NCBI GenBank assembly: GCA_034933245.1
Contig: JAYFNX010000036.1
Coordinates: forward strand, 1 to 7,106
Origin: Pelethousia sp034933245
GTDB lineage: Bacteria > Bacillota > Clostridia > Christensenellales > CAG-138
Direction of reading: 5' to 3'
DNA: 7,106 bases
The translations under genes were made by a program, and so were the position numbers. Of the stretch, positions 5,923 to 7,106 are shown piece by piece. Numbering within the stretch: the first letter of the stretch is position 1; each line of letters starts with the position of its first letter. The notes under the pieces are model-generated. The model searched no databases. It had not been told where the DNA came from and saw only the letters and a program-made list of their open reading frames with translations.

Positions 5923-7106
5923 TTATTTAATATCGTTGTTGGTCTTGCCCGCGCGGAACTGCACCACGTCCTCCCCGCTCTTGCCTTTATAAAGGCCGGG
6001 GATAGCTGCATAAACGGCCGCGCATGTAGCCAGATCCTGCTTCCAGGTAACCTCGTTGGGCGCATGGGCCTGAGACTCCGCGCCGGGGCCGAAGCCCACG
6101 CAGGGGATGCCGTAGCGGCCCTGGATGGATACGCCGTTGGTGGAGAAAGTCCACTTATCGGTCAGGGGACGTTTGCGCAGATGCATGGAGGCAGCATCGC
6201 CGATCCGCTCGTCGCCATAGAGGGCCTTGTGGGCATCCACCACGGCCTGTACATGGGGCGCGGTCTCCTTGTTGATCCAAGTGGGGAAATAGCACTCCGT
6301 CTCATAGACCAGGCCGGTCCAGGCAGGACGGTCGTACATATACATGGAAACCTTCACATCTTTGGCATACTTCTTGCAGGCGGGCAGGTTTTCGATTTCT
6401 TTAAGGCAGGAATCCCAGGTTTCTCCGGCTGTCATGCGGCGGTCCAGGGAGACGGAGCAGGAATCCGCCACGGCGCAACGGCTGGGGGAGGTATAGAAAA
6501 TCTGGGAGGTGGTGACGGTGCCGCGGCCCAGGAAGCGGGCATCCTCATAGTGATCGGGGTTGTATTTGGGGTCCAGCATCTTTGCGAGGCCTTTGATCTC
6601 TGTGCCTTCCTCGGCGTTGTTCTCGTTGAGCGCCTTCACCTCTAGGAGAATCTCGGCCATCTTGTATATGGCGTTATCGCCGCGCTCAGGCGCGGAACCG
6701 TGGCAAGAAATGCCCTGAACATCCACCCGGATCTCCATACGGCCCCGATGGCCCCGGTAAATGCCGCCGTCGGTGGGTTCGGTGGAAACGACAAACTCGG
6801 GGGTAACGCCATCCTCATTGTGGATATACTGCCAGCAAAGGCCGTCGCAATCCTCTTCCTGCACGGTGGCGGTCACAAGAACCGTCACATCCTCGGGGAT
6901 GAGGTTCAGGTCCTTCATGATCTTGGCGCCATAGACGGCGGACACGATACCGCCTTCCTGGTCGGAACCGCCGCGGCCACCGATTTCGGTGTCGTTCTCA
7001 AAGCCCTGGTACGGGTCGAATTTCCAGTTATCCCGGTTGCCGATACCCACGGTATCGATATGGCCGTCAAAGGCGATGATTTTCTTGCCATGGCCCATCC
7101 ATCCCA
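5923..7106 (-). CDS. ygeY: YgeY-family M20 metallohydrolase, 5' end outside window
   Basis: At least 394 codons, open at the right edge; comparison with E. coli YgeY suggests about 65-70 N-terminal residues are missing, so the Met at 7098 is internal (GWMGHGKK corresponds to an internal GYIGHG-like stretch). M20 metal-site residues, numbered from that Met: His13 and Asp15 in DGHIDTVG, bridging Asp46 in GRGGSDQEGG, Glu81 (general base) and Glu82 in TVQEEDCDG, Glu107 in STEPTDGG, His133 in SCHGSAPERG, and His345 in HAPNE. The middle part (about 120-270) is the dimerisation lid domain. M20 enzymes cleave amide bonds in small N-acyl, ureido or peptide substrates; YgeY's own substrate is not firmly known. 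It probably shares a transcript with ygeW. Compared with the E. coli protein as I recall it, there are extra segments at about 157-186 and 296-311. A database name for this family is selenium metabolism hydrolase, from gene neighbourhood rather than from selenocysteine content. Confidence 0.93.
   Translation of the reverse strand, partial: GWMGHGKKIIAFDGHIDTVGIGNRDNWKFDPYQGFENDTEIGGRGGSDQEGGIVSAVYGAKIMKDLNLIPEDVTVLVTATVQEEDCDGLCWQYIHNEDGVTPEFVVSTEPTDGGIYRGHRGRMEIRVDVQGISCHGSAPERGDNAIYKMAEILLEVKALNENNAEEGTEIKGLAKMLDPKYNPDHYEDARFLGRGTVTTSQIFYTSPSRCAVADSCSVSLDRRMTAGETWDSCLKEIENLPACKKYAKDVKVSMYMYDRPAWTGLVYETECYFPTWINKETAPHVQAVVDAHKALYGDERIGDAASMHLRKRPLTDKWTFSTNGVSIQGRYGIPCVGFGPGAESQAHAPNEVTWKQDLATCAAVYAAIPGLYKGKSGEDVVQFRAGKTNNDIK

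Noticed and set aside
6064..6645. A 193-codon plus-strand open frame opposite ygeY, and a similar one at 4083-4661 opposite sleL
   Set aside because: Both are antisense to strongly supported genes and show no motif or ribosome site.

Overview
The window looks like a chromosomal piece of a spore-forming Clostridia-type Firmicute with fairly GC-rich coding sequence. The signs are strong GGAGG-type ribosome binding sites, use of a TTG start, U-tract hairpin terminators, a spore cortex-lytic SleL/YaaH-type glucosaminidase, and YgeY/YgeW proteins of the kind found in anaerobic gut bacteria. I cannot name a genus. No mobile element, tRNA, rRNA or CRISPR array is visible.

Layout: bases 1-287 hold the N-terminal part of an S-adenosylhomocysteine hydrolase homologue (ahcY), reading leftward out of the window. 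An AT-rich divergent control region of about 180 bases follows. A tight rightward operon then runs from 466 to 3267: purine nucleoside phosphorylase, an MtaD-type adenosine/SAH deaminase (1-base gap), and an HD-domain phosphohydrolase (ATGA overlap). It ends at a bidirectional terminator (3324-3354) shared with a convergent, leftward sleL gene (3372-4505). A second leftward unit, ygeY (5' end outside the window) then ygeW, occupies 7106-4679 and ends at a hairpin terminator at 4657-4629.

How the genes may work together: the AhcY homologue, the deaminase and a phosphorylase with 6-oxopurine-type residues fit a deamination-first route for recycling SAH: SAH to S-inosylhomocysteine, then to homocysteine plus inosine, then to hypoxanthine plus ribose-1-phosphate. 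The AhcY fragment supports this because the residues that read the adenine amino group in ordinary SAH hydrolases (human Thr57 and Glu59) are Glu and Lys here. The HD protein is an uncharacterised, translationally coupled member of the operon. YgeW and YgeY are an orphan carbamoyltransferase and an M20 hydrolase known from anaerobic purine/urate catabolism gene clusters, so much of the window bears on purine salvage and breakdown. The main candidates for new biology are the inferred SAH deamination route, the HD protein's substrate, and the exact reactions of YgeW and YgeY.
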